DNA of 52,736 bases from DATLMR01 sp035634255 (GTDB lineage Bacteria; Acidobacteriota; Blastocatellia; UBA7656), in contig DASQDI010000170.1 in assembly GCA_035634255.1 (NCBI GenBank), positions 1 through 52,736 on the forward strand. Reading direction: 5' to 3'. Each line of letters begins with the position of its first letter. The first letter of the stretch is position 1. Below, in pieces: positions 1 to 8,495 of the stretch. A model generated the notes under the pieces. It was not told the DNA's origin. It ran no database searches and saw only the letters and a program-made list of their open reading frames with translations. The position numbers and the translations under genes are program-made.

Positions 1-115
1 GGAAAAAGAGGTCAACGAGGAGTTCAGTGACTGGTACCTGACGCTGGTCTGCAACCACCGCTACTGTTCCGAGGAATGCAAGAAAGAGCACAGCCGCAGC
101 AAGTATCCTCACTAA
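1..115 (+). CDS. Small zinc-finger protein, C-terminal part (same gene as 52480-52710)
   Basis: This is the last 37 codons plus the stop of the 76-residue protein that is complete at 52480-52710. It is cut here only because the circle was opened inside the gene. The visible part carries the second half of a Cys/His metal site (a Cys-Asn-His stretch, then Cys-x3-Cys). It is not an independent truncated gene. A strong terminator follows at 155-198. Confidence 0.85.
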   Translation, partial: EKEVNEEFSDWYLTLVCNHRYCSEECKKEHSRSKYPH

Positions 116-141
116 CCCCGCCGCGCCCCCTTACTTCGACC
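1..141. repeat. Terminal direct repeat, left copy (circular-contig overlap)
   Basis: These 141 bases are identical to 52596-52736. An exact end-to-end overlap of 141 bp is typical of a circular molecule assembled with a k-mer of that size, so the real molecule should be 52,595 bp and this stretch should be counted once. A genuine terminal repeat of a linear element is the alternative. It is less likely because the repeat begins in the middle of a small gene and ends in an ordinary intergenic region. Confidence 0.9.
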
Positions 142-154
142 AGACTTCCCGCAG

Positions 155-198
155 GCCGGCAATCTCCGGAACATCGCCCGGAATTGCCGGCATTTTTT
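155..198 (+). terminator. Rho-independent terminator of the small zinc-finger gene
   Basis: A perfect 9-bp stem, GCCGGCAAT (155-163) with ATTGCCGGC (183-191), encloses a second CCGG-type inner stem. Six T residues follow at 193-198. It lies about 40 bp after the stop codon at 113-115, across the contig junction from the start of its gene, and separates that gene from the convergent minus-strand gene ending at 213. Confidence 0.8.
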
Positions 199-212
199 AT
201 GGGCGGTATGAT

Positions 213-662
213 TTATGGACGTGCCGAAGCGCCGCTCAGCAGCAGAGACATGAATATCAGGAAGGCGGCGATGCCGAAGAGGCTCCGCACCGCGTGCAGT
301 CTCCCCCATCGGACCAGGAGCACTCTGGTCTGGTCGGGGTCCACATCGTCCGATGTGTCGAGCAGCCTCTTGTTGACCGGGAAAATGAGGGCGAGCGTGT
401 AAGGGATCAAAGAGAGGAGCAGGACGCCCCCGACCAGCCACCACGCGCTCGACCCCCTCGCCCACACCGAAGCCGCGGTCAGCAGGCCGACCATCAGCAG
501 GATGCCCATCAGACGTGCGCCGCGCCTGTAGCTCTCCCCGAATTCGGTCCTGGCGAGGGCCGCGCCGCACTCTATTCTCGCCGGATGCTCGACAAGGCTT
601 ATGTAGACCGCGGCCCCGGCGAACAGTCCCGCCGATATTGTCGAAAGTAGTTCGAGAATCAT
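213..662 (-). CDS. DUF1772 (anthrone oxygenase-like) membrane protein
   Basis: A 149-residue protein with four predicted membrane-spanning stretches: an N-terminal one after MILELLSTISAG, two in the middle around the VGGVLLLSLIPYTLAL segment, and one near the C-terminus. The small size, the N-terminal helix with a VEHPARIE-like segment and the conserved interior match DUF1772. That family includes the fungal anthrone oxygenases, which oxidise anthrones to anthraquinones, but most bacterial members are uncharacterised. I chose the ATG at 660-662 over the upstream GTG at 695 because GGAGGG lies 7 nt before it. It lies next to an aldo/keto reductase and near SnoaL-like proteins, so a tailoring role is possible but unproven. 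Confidence 0.7.
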   Translation of the reverse strand: MILELLSTISAGLFAGAAVYISLVEHPARIECGAALARTEFGESYRRGARLMGILLMVGLLTAASVWARGSSAWWLVGGVLLLSLIPYTLALIFPVNKRLLDTSDDVDPDQTRVLLVRWGRLHAVRSLFGIAAFLIFMSLLLSGASARP

Positions 663-716
663 CCTTGTACCCTCCGATCCGGTTTGACCGCTCACCCCGC
701 CTCTCGGGCCGGGCGG

Positions 717-1778
717 CTAGAGGCTTGCTCTCCTGCGGTGATCGTCGATCAGGTCATAGGTCCCGCCGAAAACGAACGGTTTGACGCGGGTCAGGAAATC
801 GTGGGGATAGCCGAGCGCGATCCGGCTCGCTTTATCGAGCCGCGCCATGTGATCGCCCGACAGGTCCGTGCCGAGGCAGCGGAGGTTCTCTTCGGCCTGC
901 TCGACCCTGCGCGCCCCGAAGATCGGGATGACGCCCTTCTTCCTGACCCAGCTGAGCGCGACCTGAGAAGGCGTACAGCCCATCTCTTCGGCAATCGAGA
1001 CGACCTCGGCGGCGATGTCTATGTTGCGCGGGCTGCGCTGAACGAACCGCGACGCGAACTCGTCGTCGAGGCGGTTGGGCCCGGCCTCCTCCCCCTGCTC
1101 GGGCTCGCGCCGCGCCTGCTCGCTGTATTTGCCCGTGAGCCACCCCGCGGCGAGCGGGGCCCACGCGGTGACCCCGATGTCCATCTCCCGCGCCATCGGC
1201 ACCAGCTCGCGCTCCGCCTCCCGCTCGATGAGGCTGTACTCGATCTGGAGGGCGATGAACGGCGTCATGCCCCTCAGGTCAGCGAGCGTATTGCAGCGCG
1301 CGATGACCCACGCCGGGGCGTTGGAGACGCCGGTGTAAAGGATTTTCCCCTGCCGCACCAGGTCATCGAGCGCGCGCATGACCTCTTCGGCGGGCGTCTT
1401 GAAGTCCCATGCGTGAATCCACAGAAGGTCTATGTAATCGGTCTTCAAACGCTTCAGGCTGGCTTCGACCGACTGGACGAGGTTCTTGCGGTGTGTGCCC
1501 GCGCCGTTCACGTCCTTCCCGGCCGCGGCCCCCGTGTACTTCGAGGCTATGACGAGCCGCTCCCTCTGGCCTGAGGCGAACTCGCCCAGAAACTCTTCGC
1601 TCCGGGCATAGGTGTTGGCCGAGTCGATGAAGTTCCCCCCGGCTTCGACGAAGGCCTGAAAAATCTTCCGGCCCTCGTCCTTGGGCGTGCCCCACTTGAA
1701 GTCGAGGCCGAAGGTCATCGTCCCGAGGCAGAGCTCGGAGACGCGGAGCCCGCTCTTCCCTAAAAGTTTGTACCTCAT
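717..1778 (-). CDS. Aldo/keto reductase
   Basis: A 353-residue NAD(P)H-dependent oxidoreductase of the aldo/keto reductase superfamily (Tas/YghZ/GerNA-like branch), expected to reduce aldehydes or ketones in the cytoplasm. It begins MRYKLLGKSGLRVSELCLGT. The catalytic tetrad is visible: Asp in NFIDSANTY with its Tyr, Lys in IASKYTG and His in LLWIHAWD. The SNAPAWVIA segment and the C-terminal IFGARRVEQAEENL nucleotide-binding stretch follow. The length is normal for the family. GGTGAGAAT precedes the ATG at 1778. Its place beside the DUF1772 and NTF2-like genes suggests polyketide tailoring, but the substrate cannot be read from sequence. Confidence 0.9.
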   Translation of the reverse strand: MRYKLLGKSGLRVSELCLGTMTFGLDFKWGTPKDEGRKIFQAFVEAGGNFIDSANTYARSEEFLGEFASGQRERLVIASKYTGAAAGKDVNGAGTHRKNLVQSVEASLKRLKTDYIDLLWIHAWDFKTPAEEVMRALDDLVRQGKILYTGVSNAPAWVIARCNTLADLRGMTPFIALQIEYSLIEREAERELVPMAREMDIGVTAWAPLAAGWLTGKYSEQARREPEQGEEAGPNRLDDEFASRFVQRSPRNIDIAAEVVSIAEEMGCTPSQVALSWVRKKGVIPIFGARRVEQAEENLRCLGTDLSGDHMARLDKASRIALGYPHDFLTRVKPFVFGGTYDLIDDHRRRASL

Positions 1779-1903
1779 ATTCTCACCAGTGCTGACTCTG
1801 ATGTCCCGGTTCCGGGCGAGCGCCCGCGCCAGCCGGGCTGGATCGAGCAGGCCCGATCCAAGACCCGTCTAATTCAAACGCGCGGCTCAGGGCACCCCCG
1901 TCC

Positions 1904-2371
1904 CTACTGGCACTTATTGTCGTTAACGGCGGTGAGCTGGCAATTCGAGAGCCTCCACCCCTTTTCGTCCCGGATGAAGAGGTTCGAGAGCCTGTACTTG
2001 CCCGAAATGTTGCGCCCGCCGAGTATGCCTTCCACGTCGATGACCGACCGCTTCAGGGCGACGTTCTCCGCCAGCGTGAGGACTTCCCACTCGGACGACT
2101 CGAAAGACGTGAAGTCGGGATGCCCGCCCCGGACGGAGCCGATCATCTGTTCTTTGCCGAAGGACTTCCCGTCGGGGCTGACGAACTCGTAGTTGTCGTT
2201 CACCAGGCGATCCAGGGCCGCGTCGTCGTAGTTCCTCGACGCGAGCCCCCAGATGTCGAAGAAGTGCTCGACTTTGTCGGGCGAATCGAACGGCTTCTCG
2301 GCCTGCTCGTCGAGCAAATCCTTCGCGTACTCCTTGGTTTGAATCTCGCCATCATTGATACTTTGAGCCAT
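1904..2371 (-). CDS. NTF2-like (SnoaL/DUF4440-type) protein, copy 1
   Basis: A 155-residue protein with the cone-shaped NTF2 fold pattern: an N-terminal helical part (VEHFFDIWGLASRNYDD), the LDRLVNDNYEFVSPDGK motif typical of DUF4440/SnoaL_3 proteins, and beta strands ending in LSNLFIRDEKGWRLSNCQLT. The family includes cyclases, isomerases, binding proteins and enediyne-cluster members such as SgcJ, so no reaction can be assigned. It starts with an ATG after a strong AAGGAG. The neighbouring 2550-2978 protein is a divergent paralogue that shares the C-terminal GWxLxNCQLT ending, which points to an old tandem duplication. Confidence 0.75.
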   Translation of the reverse strand: MAQSINDGEIQTKEYAKDLLDEQAEKPFDSPDKVEHFFDIWGLASRNYDDAALDRLVNDNYEFVSPDGKSFGKEQMIGSVRGGHPDFTSFESSEWEVLTLAENVALKRSVIDVEGILGGRNISGKYRLSNLFIRDEKGWRLSNCQLTAVNDNKCQ

Positions 2372-2549
2372 GATAATTTCTCCTTCGAATGGGTCTCGGA
2401 TCGGGCCGTGAAGTTCCAGCGCCGGTCCGAGGAAAAAGTATCAGGTTTAAGGCAGACGGAGCGGCGGCGGTCGCTTGCCTACCGCGCGCCCGGCTCGCGC
2501 CCTGCCCCGACTTCCACCTGGGCGAAATGGCCCGGCCCTGCCGGCCGCG

Positions 2550-2978
2550 TCATTTCATCTGGGTGAGCTGGCAGTTGAAGAGCTTCCAGCCCGTCGGCTC
2601 CCTCAGCACCATGCTGGCGCAGCGGTACTGGCCGTTAAGCTCAAGCCCCAGGTATTTGCCTTTCGCCGTTATGACCGAGCGCTGCACGTAGGCCTTGTCC
2701 TGGCCCCAGTTCACCACTCTGATGTCGCTGTGCTCGAAGGTCTCGAATTCGCAGTCGCCCTTCAGCAGCTCCTCGACTACCTGAACTTTGTTCCAGGTCT
2801 GGCCATTGATGTCTATGAAAAGAAAGCTGTCCAAAAGCAGGTCGTCCAACTCCTTGGCGCTCAGACCCTTGTTAGCGGGGTCCATCACGTCGAAGAAGTA
2901 AGGCTCCGACGGCGTCGCTGCCTGATAGGCGGCCTGTCGATTGATAGCATCATCGATTGTGTTTGAACTTTGTGACAT
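2550..2978 (-). CDS. NTF2-like (SnoaL/DUF4440-type) protein, copy 2
   Basis: A 142-residue NTF2-like protein. After a poorly ordered N-terminus it has LSAKELDDLLLDSFLFIDIN, the NTF2/DUF4440 signature helix and strand, and it ends in REPTGWKLFNCQLTQMK, closely paralleling the end of the protein at 1904-2371. AAGGAGATAACT precedes the ATG. It has no signal peptide and so should be cytoplasmic. In enediyne and aromatic polyketide clusters such folds serve as cyclases, oxygenases or scaffolds. Which of these applies is unknown. Confidence 0.75.
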   Translation of the reverse strand: MSQSSNTIDDAINRQAAYQAATPSEPYFFDVMDPANKGLSAKELDDLLLDSFLFIDINGQTWNKVQVVEELLKGDCEFETFEHSDIRVVNWGQDKAYVQRSVITAKGKYLGLELNGQYRCASMVLREPTGWKLFNCQLTQMK

Positions 2979-3060
2979 TAGTTATCTCCTTTCTCCGGAT
3001 TTAGATTCATTTGCGTAACTCCACTCCAGTCTTTTCAGCCGGAGTGCAAGGGGATAAGAT

Positions 3061-3432
3061 TTAAGGCTGAGAGCTTAGGACCAGAAAGTTGCCGTCCGGG
3101 TCTTCGAACGTCGCCATCGCCCCCCCCCACGGCACTTCCTTCGGCTCCTGAGAGAACTTCACGCCGCGGTTCTTCAACTCCTCGTAGGTCGCGTAAATGT
3201 CGTCGCAGTTGAAAGAGACCTGCGAAGACTTGCCGATCAGGTTCTCCTGACCCGGCGGGGTGAAGAGCGCGAGGGTGACGTTGCCGCCGGGCGGCGAGAC
3301 CTCGATCCAACGGGTCTTCTCGTCCATCGGCGTGTCGTCGATCAACTTGAAGCCCAGTTTTTTGGTGTAGAAATCCAGGGCCCGGTCCTGGTCCCCGACG
3401 TATACTGCAAAGAGTTTGACATCTGTAATCAT
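3061..3432 (-). CDS. Glyoxalase/bleomycin-resistance (VOC) protein
   Basis: A 123-residue single vicinal-oxygen-chelate domain protein with two beta-alpha-beta-beta-beta modules: VGDQDRALDFYTKKLGFKL at the N-terminus and FEDPDGNFLVLSSQP at the C-terminus. VOC proteins are either small metalloenzymes or drug-binding resistance proteins of the bleomycin-resistance type. I chose the ATG at 3430-3432, preceded by GGGAGGTGAGAAG, rather than the longer reading to 3477. It is the upstream neighbour of the ABC exporter genes only by position, because it lies downstream of them in the direction of transcription. A second VOC protein is at 44624-45028. Binding of the enediyne is a possible role. Confidence 0.85.
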   Translation of the reverse strand: MITDVKLFAVYVGDQDRALDFYTKKLGFKLIDDTPMDEKTRWIEVSPPGGNVTLALFTPPGQENLIGKSSQVSFNCDDIYATYEELKNRGVKFSQEPKEVPWGGAMATFEDPDGNFLVLSSQP

Positions 3433-3486
3433 CTTCTCACCTCCCAAAGTTGGTCTCGAAATCTCAAACCCTCTCACCTGCCGTCT

Positions 3487-5325
3487 CTAATTGGGCACCT
3501 CGCCCGCGCGGCCGCCCTGACCCGGCTGGGGGTCGCGGAACTGCCTGCGGAAGAGGTCGAAGTAAATGCCCCGCTGCTCCACCAGCTCGTCGTGCGTGCC
3601 CGATTCGACCAGGCGGCCATTCTCTATGACCAGGACGAGGTCCGCGTTGCGGACGGTGCTCAACCTGTGGGCGATGATGATGCTCGTCCTGTCTTTAAGG
3701 AGCTGGTCGAGCGCGCCCTGTATGAACATCTCGGTCCGGGAGTCGAGCGTCCCCATCGCCTCGTCGAGGATCAGGATGCGCGGGTTTGCGACGATGGCGC
3801 GCGCGATGGAGATCATCTGCCTCTGCCCCTGGCTGAGCGGCTTGCCCCGCTCGCTGAGCTGCGTCTCGTACCCTTTCGGCAACGCCTCTATGAAGTCGTG
3901 CGCCCCGGCCTGCCTGGCCGCCTCCATGATCTCCTCCCGCGTGCTCCCCTCGCGCCCGTACCCGATGTTCTCTTCAATCGTGCCGCTGAACAGGAACGGC
4001 TCCTGCGGCACCACGGCTATGTGCGCGCGCAGGCTCTTCGCCTGAACGTCGCGCAGGTCGAGGCCGTCCACGCGCACGGAGCCTTCCTGCGGCTGGTAGA
4101 AGCGCGGGATGAGGTTCGCGATTGTGGTCTTGCCCGCGCCCGTCTGCCCGACCAGAGCGACCACCTGCCCCTGCTTCAGCTTGAAGGAGATGTTTCGGAG
4201 CACGGGGGTGCCGGGGTCGTAGGCGAAGGTCACGTCATCAAACTCGATATCTCCCCTGACCTCTTCGAGCCTGATGGCGTCAGGGGGGTCTTCCGGCTCG
4301 CACCGCTCGTCGAGCACCGAGTAGATCCGCTCGCTCGCCGCCAGCGACGACTGCACCTGCGTGCGCACCTGCGAGAGGAGCTGGATGGGGCGGTAGAACT
4401 GCTGGGCGTAGATGAAGAAGGCCGCCAGCACCCCGATGGTGAGCGAGTCGGTTATGACCAGGTACGCGCCGAACCCGACGACGATTGCCGTGCCGAGGGT
4501 GCTCAGGATGTCGAAGGTCGGCGCGGAGGCCGCCGTCACATTGACCGCCTGGAGGTTCGCGGTCCTGTATTTCAGGATGCTGTTGCGGAACCGGTGGATG
4601 TTCGTCTCTATGCGGTTGAATGCCTGAGCCTCGCGGAGGCCTTTGATGTCCTCCTCCAGCTTGGCCGTGACCTCTCCCGTCTCGTGGTGAATATTGCGGA
4701 AGGCCCTGCGAGCTTCTCTGGCGAAGTATGCATCAGACAGGCGCATGAGCGGGATGACGAGAAAGCTCGCAAGGGCTAGGGGGGGGCTCAAGATAATCAT
4801 CGCTATCAGGGTGCCGGCCAGGCTGAGGAGGTACCCCGGAAGGAACGCGATGCTCTGCGTGAATATGCTGTTGAGCGACGAGACGTCACTGATGGCGCGG
4901 CTGATCAGGTCCCCTATGCGGGACTGGTTCAGGTACTTCATCGGCAGGCGCAGGTACCGCTCGAACAGGCGCTCGCGGAAGGAGGCCAGGACCCTGTACC
5001 CAATCGCCATGATCCTCAGCATCTGGCTGCGAGTGATCAGGGCTTCGAGCAAGTAGACGGCAAGCAGGACGACCATGATTCCTGCCAGCCCTGAGCGGTT
5101 GCCCGATACGACGTGGCGGTCGATGGCCTGGCTTATCAGCCAGGGGGTCCCGGCCTGGCACAAAGCGGAGACGACGTTGAGGGCGAGGACCGTGATCACC
5201 TGCGAGCGGTACGGGAGGAGCTCCGACAGAAGCCGGCGCGCGATCACCCGCTCGTTCAGGGCCCGGTCCTGCCCTATTCTCGAGAGGTACTCGATTCCTG
5301 ATACCCTCTGCGGCGCGGCGCTCAT
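3487..5325 (-). CDS. ABC exporter half-transporter, consensus-site subunit
   Basis: A 612-residue type IV ABC exporter (MsbA/LmrCD type) with an N-terminal six-helix transmembrane domain (about residues 40-330) and a C-terminal nucleotide-binding domain. Walker A is GQTGAGKTT, the signature is LSQGQRQ (with Gln in place of the usual second Gly), and Walker B is ILILDEAMGTLD with the catalytic Glu intact, followed by the IIAHRLSTV His switch. Its ATG overlaps the stop of the partner gene at 5322 by four bases, so the two are translationally coupled and should form a heterodimer. Multidrug or product export across the inner membrane is the likely job. Confidence 0.92.
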   Translation of the reverse strand: MSAAPQRVSGIEYLSRIGQDRALNERVIARRLLSELLPYRSQVITVLALNVVSALCQAGTPWLISQAIDRHVVSGNRSGLAGIMVVLLAVYLLEALITRSQMLRIMAIGYRVLASFRERLFERYLRLPMKYLNQSRIGDLISRAISDVSSLNSIFTQSIAFLPGYLLSLAGTLIAMIILSPPLALASFLVIPLMRLSDAYFAREARRAFRNIHHETGEVTAKLEEDIKGLREAQAFNRIETNIHRFRNSILKYRTANLQAVNVTAASAPTFDILSTLGTAIVVGFGAYLVITDSLTIGVLAAFFIYAQQFYRPIQLLSQVRTQVQSSLAASERIYSVLDERCEPEDPPDAIRLEEVRGDIEFDDVTFAYDPGTPVLRNISFKLKQGQVVALVGQTGAGKTTIANLIPRFYQPQEGSVRVDGLDLRDVQAKSLRAHIAVVPQEPFLFSGTIEENIGYGREGSTREEIMEAARQAGAHDFIEALPKGYETQLSERGKPLSQGQRQMISIARAIVANPRILILDEAMGTLDSRTEMFIQGALDQLLKDRTSIIIAHRLSTVRNADLVLVIENGRLVESGTHDELVEQRGIYFDLFRRQFRDPQPGQGGRAGEVPN

Positions 5326-7232
5326 GTGGTGACTCCTGTCTGCGTGGCAGGGCCGCCGGACAGCTGGTCCCCGGCAAAGTCGGTCACCTGTGACCCGAGA
5401 ATGTCATAGTAAAGGGGGCTCTCTCGCAGCAGGGTTTCGTGCGTGCCCTGCGAAAGGATCCGGCCTTCGCTGAGGAGCAGGATCAGGTCCGCGTCGCGGA
5501 TGGTGCTGATGCGGTGGGCTATGACGAAAACGGTCCGCCCATCCTCGCGCATCAGGTGATCCAGGCTCTCCTGGATGCCGATCTCCGTTACCGAATCGAC
5601 GGCCGAGGTGCTGTCGTCGAGTATCAAGAGGCGCGGCTCGATCAGTATGGCGCGCGCGATGGCGATGCGCTGCCTCTGGCCCCCGGAGAGGTTCGCGCCC
5701 CCCGCCTCGACGAGGCTGTCGTATCCGCCCGGCAGCTTGGTTATGAAGTCGTGGGCCTGCGCCGCACGGGCCGCGGTCTCTATCTCTTCGTCGAGCGCGT
5801 TGGGCTTGCCATAAGCTATGTTCTCGCGCATCGAGCCGGAGAAGAGCAGAGACTCCTGAAGCACGACGCCGATCTGCCCGCGCAGGCTTGAGAGCGTCAC
5901 CTCGCGCACGTCGCTGCCGTCGATCATTACGGCCCCTGACGAAACATCATGGAGGCGCGGGATCAGGTTGATGAAGGTCGATTTCCCGGACCCCGTGGGG
6001 CCGACGAGGGCCACGAGCTGGCCCGGCTCGATGGTGAAGTTGATCCCCTTCAGCGTCTCGGCCCTGCTGCCGGGGTAGCGAAAGCGCACGTCCTTGAACT
6101 CGACCTGCCCCGAGATGGCGGGGAGCTCGAAAGCGTCCGGGCTCTCGCGAACATCGAGCGGCGTATCGAGTATCTCGAATACGCGCGTCGACGCGCTCGC
6201 CGCGCCGAGGATGTAGGTCGTCACGAACGATATCAGAATGGTCGTGTAGTGGAGGAAGCTTAAGTAGCTGTAAAAGGCGACCAGCTCGCCTATGGTGAGC
6301 CGCCCCGCGATTGACTCCCACCCGCCATACCCGATTATCACGAGCGTCGCGACGTTGGCGAAGAAGAGGGCGAACGGGAAGTTGTTCGTGTAATGGTGGA
6401 GGAACAGGTTGTTGTTTCTCAGCCACTCCCGGTTGACCGATTTGAACCGGTCGAGCTCGAAGGCCTCCCGGCAGAAGGCCCTTATCACCCTCATCCCCGC
6501 GAGGTCTTCCTGCATGATGATGCTCAGCTTCCCCACCGCCTGCTGTATTCGCCCGAAGAGGGGGCCGACCTTCCGGCCTATCCGCATCAAAAGGAAGAAG
6601 CTCGCGGGGAGGGTCGCGAACGTGATCAAGGCCAGTTTCCAATTGAGCTGGATCAGGAGCACGAAGCAGGCGAGGAACAGGATCATAGCGCCCGAGAGCC
6701 TTATGACCCCGCCGCCGACGAAGGCCCGGACCTGGTCCACGTCCCCGGTCATGCGGGTCAATATCTGGCCGGAGTGGACGGTGTTGGAGAAGGTGTAGCT
6801 GAGCTGGTGGATGTGGGAGTAGAGCGAGACGCGCAGGTCTTCGCCTATGCTCTGGGAGACGCGCTCGGCGAGGTAGCTCTGAAGGAAAGCGAACACCGCG
6901 CGCGCGGTCGCGACGAGGAAGATCACCCCGACCGCGACCACGATGGCCGCCTTCTGCCTCTGCCCGATGCCCGTGTCAATCGCGTAGCGGAAGAGCTGCG
7001 GCACGACGAGGCTGGCCGTCGAGACGAGTATCAGAAAAATCGAAGCCCCGATCACGTCGCGCTTGTAGGCGCTCAGGTACGTGAGCGCGCGCAGGAGCGC
7101 CATCATCTGCTTCTTCTGGTCCGGCCGGCCGGCCGGCTTCAGGTCGGCCCCGCGCGCCGGGCGGCGGGCAAGTAAGTTTTTCAGTAGGGCGCCGGAGCCG
7201 CTTATTCGATTTTGTTGCTCTTGTCGAATCAC
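5322..7232 (-). CDS. ABC exporter half-transporter, degenerate-site subunit
   Basis: A 636-residue half-exporter paired with the 3487-5325 product. It has six transmembrane helices, then Walker A GPTGSGKST, signature LSGGQRQR and Walker B LLILDDSTSAVD, in which the catalytic Glu is replaced by Asp. This is the degenerate site known from heterodimeric exporters such as TM287/288 and BmrCD. The annotated start is a GTG with no convincing ribosome site, and a later start near the two adjacent Met codons at residues 43-44 (KKQMMALL) is possible. A terminator separates this two-gene operon from the SnoaL-like gene upstream. Confidence 0.9.
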   Translation of the reverse strand: MIRQEQQNRISGSGALLKNLLARRPARGADLKPAGRPDQKKQMMALLRALTYLSAYKRDVIGASIFLILVSTASLVVPQLFRYAIDTGIGQRQKAAIVVAVGVIFLVATARAVFAFLQSYLAERVSQSIGEDLRVSLYSHIHQLSYTFSNTVHSGQILTRMTGDVDQVRAFVGGGVIRLSGAMILFLACFVLLIQLNWKLALITFATLPASFFLLMRIGRKVGPLFGRIQQAVGKLSIIMQEDLAGMRVIRAFCREAFELDRFKSVNREWLRNNNLFLHHYTNNFPFALFFANVATLVIIGYGGWESIAGRLTIGELVAFYSYLSFLHYTTILISFVTTYILGAASASTRVFEILDTPLDVRESPDAFELPAISGQVEFKDVRFRYPGSRAETLKGINFTIEPGQLVALVGPTGSGKSTFINLIPRLHDVSSGAVMIDGSDVREVTLSSLRGQIGVVLQESLLFSGSMRENIAYGKPNALDEEIETAARAAQAHDFITKLPGGYDSLVEAGGANLSGGQRQRIAIARAILIEPRLLILDDSTSAVDSVTEIGIQESLDHLMREDGRTVFVIAHRISTIRDADLILLLSEGRILSQGTHETLLRESPLYYDILGSQVTDFAGDQLSGGPATQTGVTT

Positions 7233-7288
7233 TACTCAGCTCCCATCGAGGCCGGAGCGGGCCGCCACTTCTTAAGAAACGGGTCCTT

Positions 7289-7321
7289 AAAAATAAGGGG
7301 CACCGCGATGCGCATGCCCCT
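7289..7321 (-). terminator. Rho-independent terminator after the SnoaL-like gene
   Basis: Read on the minus strand, a 7-bp stem AGGGGCA (7321-7315) with TGCCCCT (7302-7296) is followed immediately by TATTTTTAAGG, a T-rich tail. It lies about 170 bp after the stop of the gene at 7494 and just before the ABC exporter operon, so it isolates the two transcription units. The rest of 7233-7493 shows no gene. Confidence 0.65.
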
Positions 7322-7493
7322 GTAGCCGACTCACACTCTTCAACAACTGGTCCCGGATCACCCGGAGCGATCAGGCCCGACCGTTGCGCGCCCCCGCCGG
7401 ACGGCGGGCGGCAGAGTCCTGCGCCGCGGCCGGACCCGGCGCGGGCGGAGGAGCAGGGCCTTCAGCTTCGCGTGATCGCCTCGTCTCGGCGCC

Positions 7494-8006
7494 TCACCCC
7501 TTCTTGGAAGGAGGGACTATCTGAAATCCGAGCTGAAGCAACGTGGAGAGCATGTCGTAGACCCCCCAGTGCTCGGCCATCTTGCCGTCTTCGTCAAAGC
7601 GGATCATCTCCAGCCCGTTCATCGCGAAGTATTCGCCGTTGCCTTTCATCCCCATGAACTCGCCGTTGAGGTGGCCCCTCAACACGTAGCGCATGGCGAC
7701 GACATCGCCCTCGGCGATGGCGACGGCGTCAGCTTCTTCGGCGTCGGTGAATGAGGAGGAGAACATCTGGAATCGCCTCTGGAGGCCATAAATTCCGGTG
7801 TAATCCTGGAAGGGCGCGTGACAGTCTACGACCCCTTCGCGCGGGATTCCGTGATCAATAATATCGTCTCTAACAAACTGCCGGAGATGTTCTATATCAT
7901 ACTGCTGTTTGTTGATGACCTCTTCTTGGAAGCGGCGCATTATCTCCTTATTCCGTTCAGTCTTACTTGCGTAAAATTCGACCACTTTCGGTTTCTGGTT
8001 TGGCAT
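7494..8006 (-). CDS. SnoaL-like ester cyclase family protein
   Basis: A 170-residue protein of the SnoaL-like polyketide cyclase family (NTF2 fold). It has the N-terminal ERNKEIMRRFQEEVINKQQ helix, an acidic RDDIIDHGIPRE segment, the GEFMGMKGNGEYFAMNGLEM strand pair and the C-terminal FDEDGKMAEHWGVYDMLSTL ending, which is diagnostic for these cyclases. Characterised relatives (SnoaL, AknH) close the last ring of aromatic polyketides by an intramolecular aldol reaction, while many others are unassigned. GGGAGGTCGAA precedes the ATG at 8006. A damaged paralogue lies just upstream at 8089-8406. Confidence 0.85.
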   Translation of the reverse strand: MPNQKPKVVEFYASKTERNKEIMRRFQEEVINKQQYDIEHLRQFVRDDIIDHGIPREGVVDCHAPFQDYTGIYGLQRRFQMFSSSFTDAEEADAVAIAEGDVVAMRYVLRGHLNGEFMGMKGNGEYFAMNGLEMIRFDEDGKMAEHWGVYDMLSTLLQLGFQIVPPSKKG

Positions 8007-8088
8007 TTCGACCTCCCTTTAGGGCGGCTGCAACTGGCGACAGTCGCTTGCAGCCGGGTAAAGATTTGTTGTGTCACGGAGTTGGTTC

Positions 8089-8406
8089 TCAACCCATGGC
8101 GGCCAGGAACTCTTCAGGGAGCAGCCCCATCTGAGCCCACATCGCAAGCTCATCCGTTACGCCCCAGTGTTCTACGATCTTCTCGTTCGCAGGGCGGGCG
8201 ACCCCTGCCACTGTGCAGGTGATGCGGTTGCCGGCCGGCGGCACTCCCATAAAGCTGTCCGAGAGGGTGGCGCTCCATCTCATACGGGTGACAACTTTTT
8301 TGTCTTCTTCGGCGATGATGTCATCGGATGGTAGGCTTATTCTCTTCCACCGACATGCGATGACCGCCCTCAGTGCCATAAAAAATGGCATTACCAATTT
8401 CTGCAA
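8089..8406 (-). pseudogene. Truncated SnoaL-like ester cyclase
   Basis: The C-terminal two thirds of a SnoaL-like protein is readable: DDIIAEEDKKVVTRMRW, then SFMGVPPAGNRI, then NEKIVEHWGVTDELAMWAQ. The N-terminal module (the first helix and the acidic pocket segment seen in the intact copy at 7494-8006) is missing. The frame can be extended upstream to about 8470, as far as a stop codon, but shows no ribosome site or proper N-terminus there. It is therefore likely a decayed paralogue. A short functional protein starting from a TTG cannot be ruled out. Confidence 0.6.
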
Positions 8407-8495
8407 ATCATTCGGAAACGTAGCGATATTCCCACAAAAACGGTCGGCCGACTTCTCCCAGATTGCTCATTTATTCGCCCGGTTTTAAGCCCCGG

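Noticed and set aside
1..141. End repeat considered as terminal repeats of a linear phage or transposon
   Set aside because: The repeat is direct, cuts a gene that is restored on joining, and no terminase, capsid or transposase gene is present.
3592..4779. Long plus-strand open frame of about 395 codons opposite the ABC exporter gene
   Set aside because: It is antisense to a well-conserved ABC half-transporter. High GC third positions create such long shadow frames, and its translation is low-complexity and Arg/Asp-rich without a domain.
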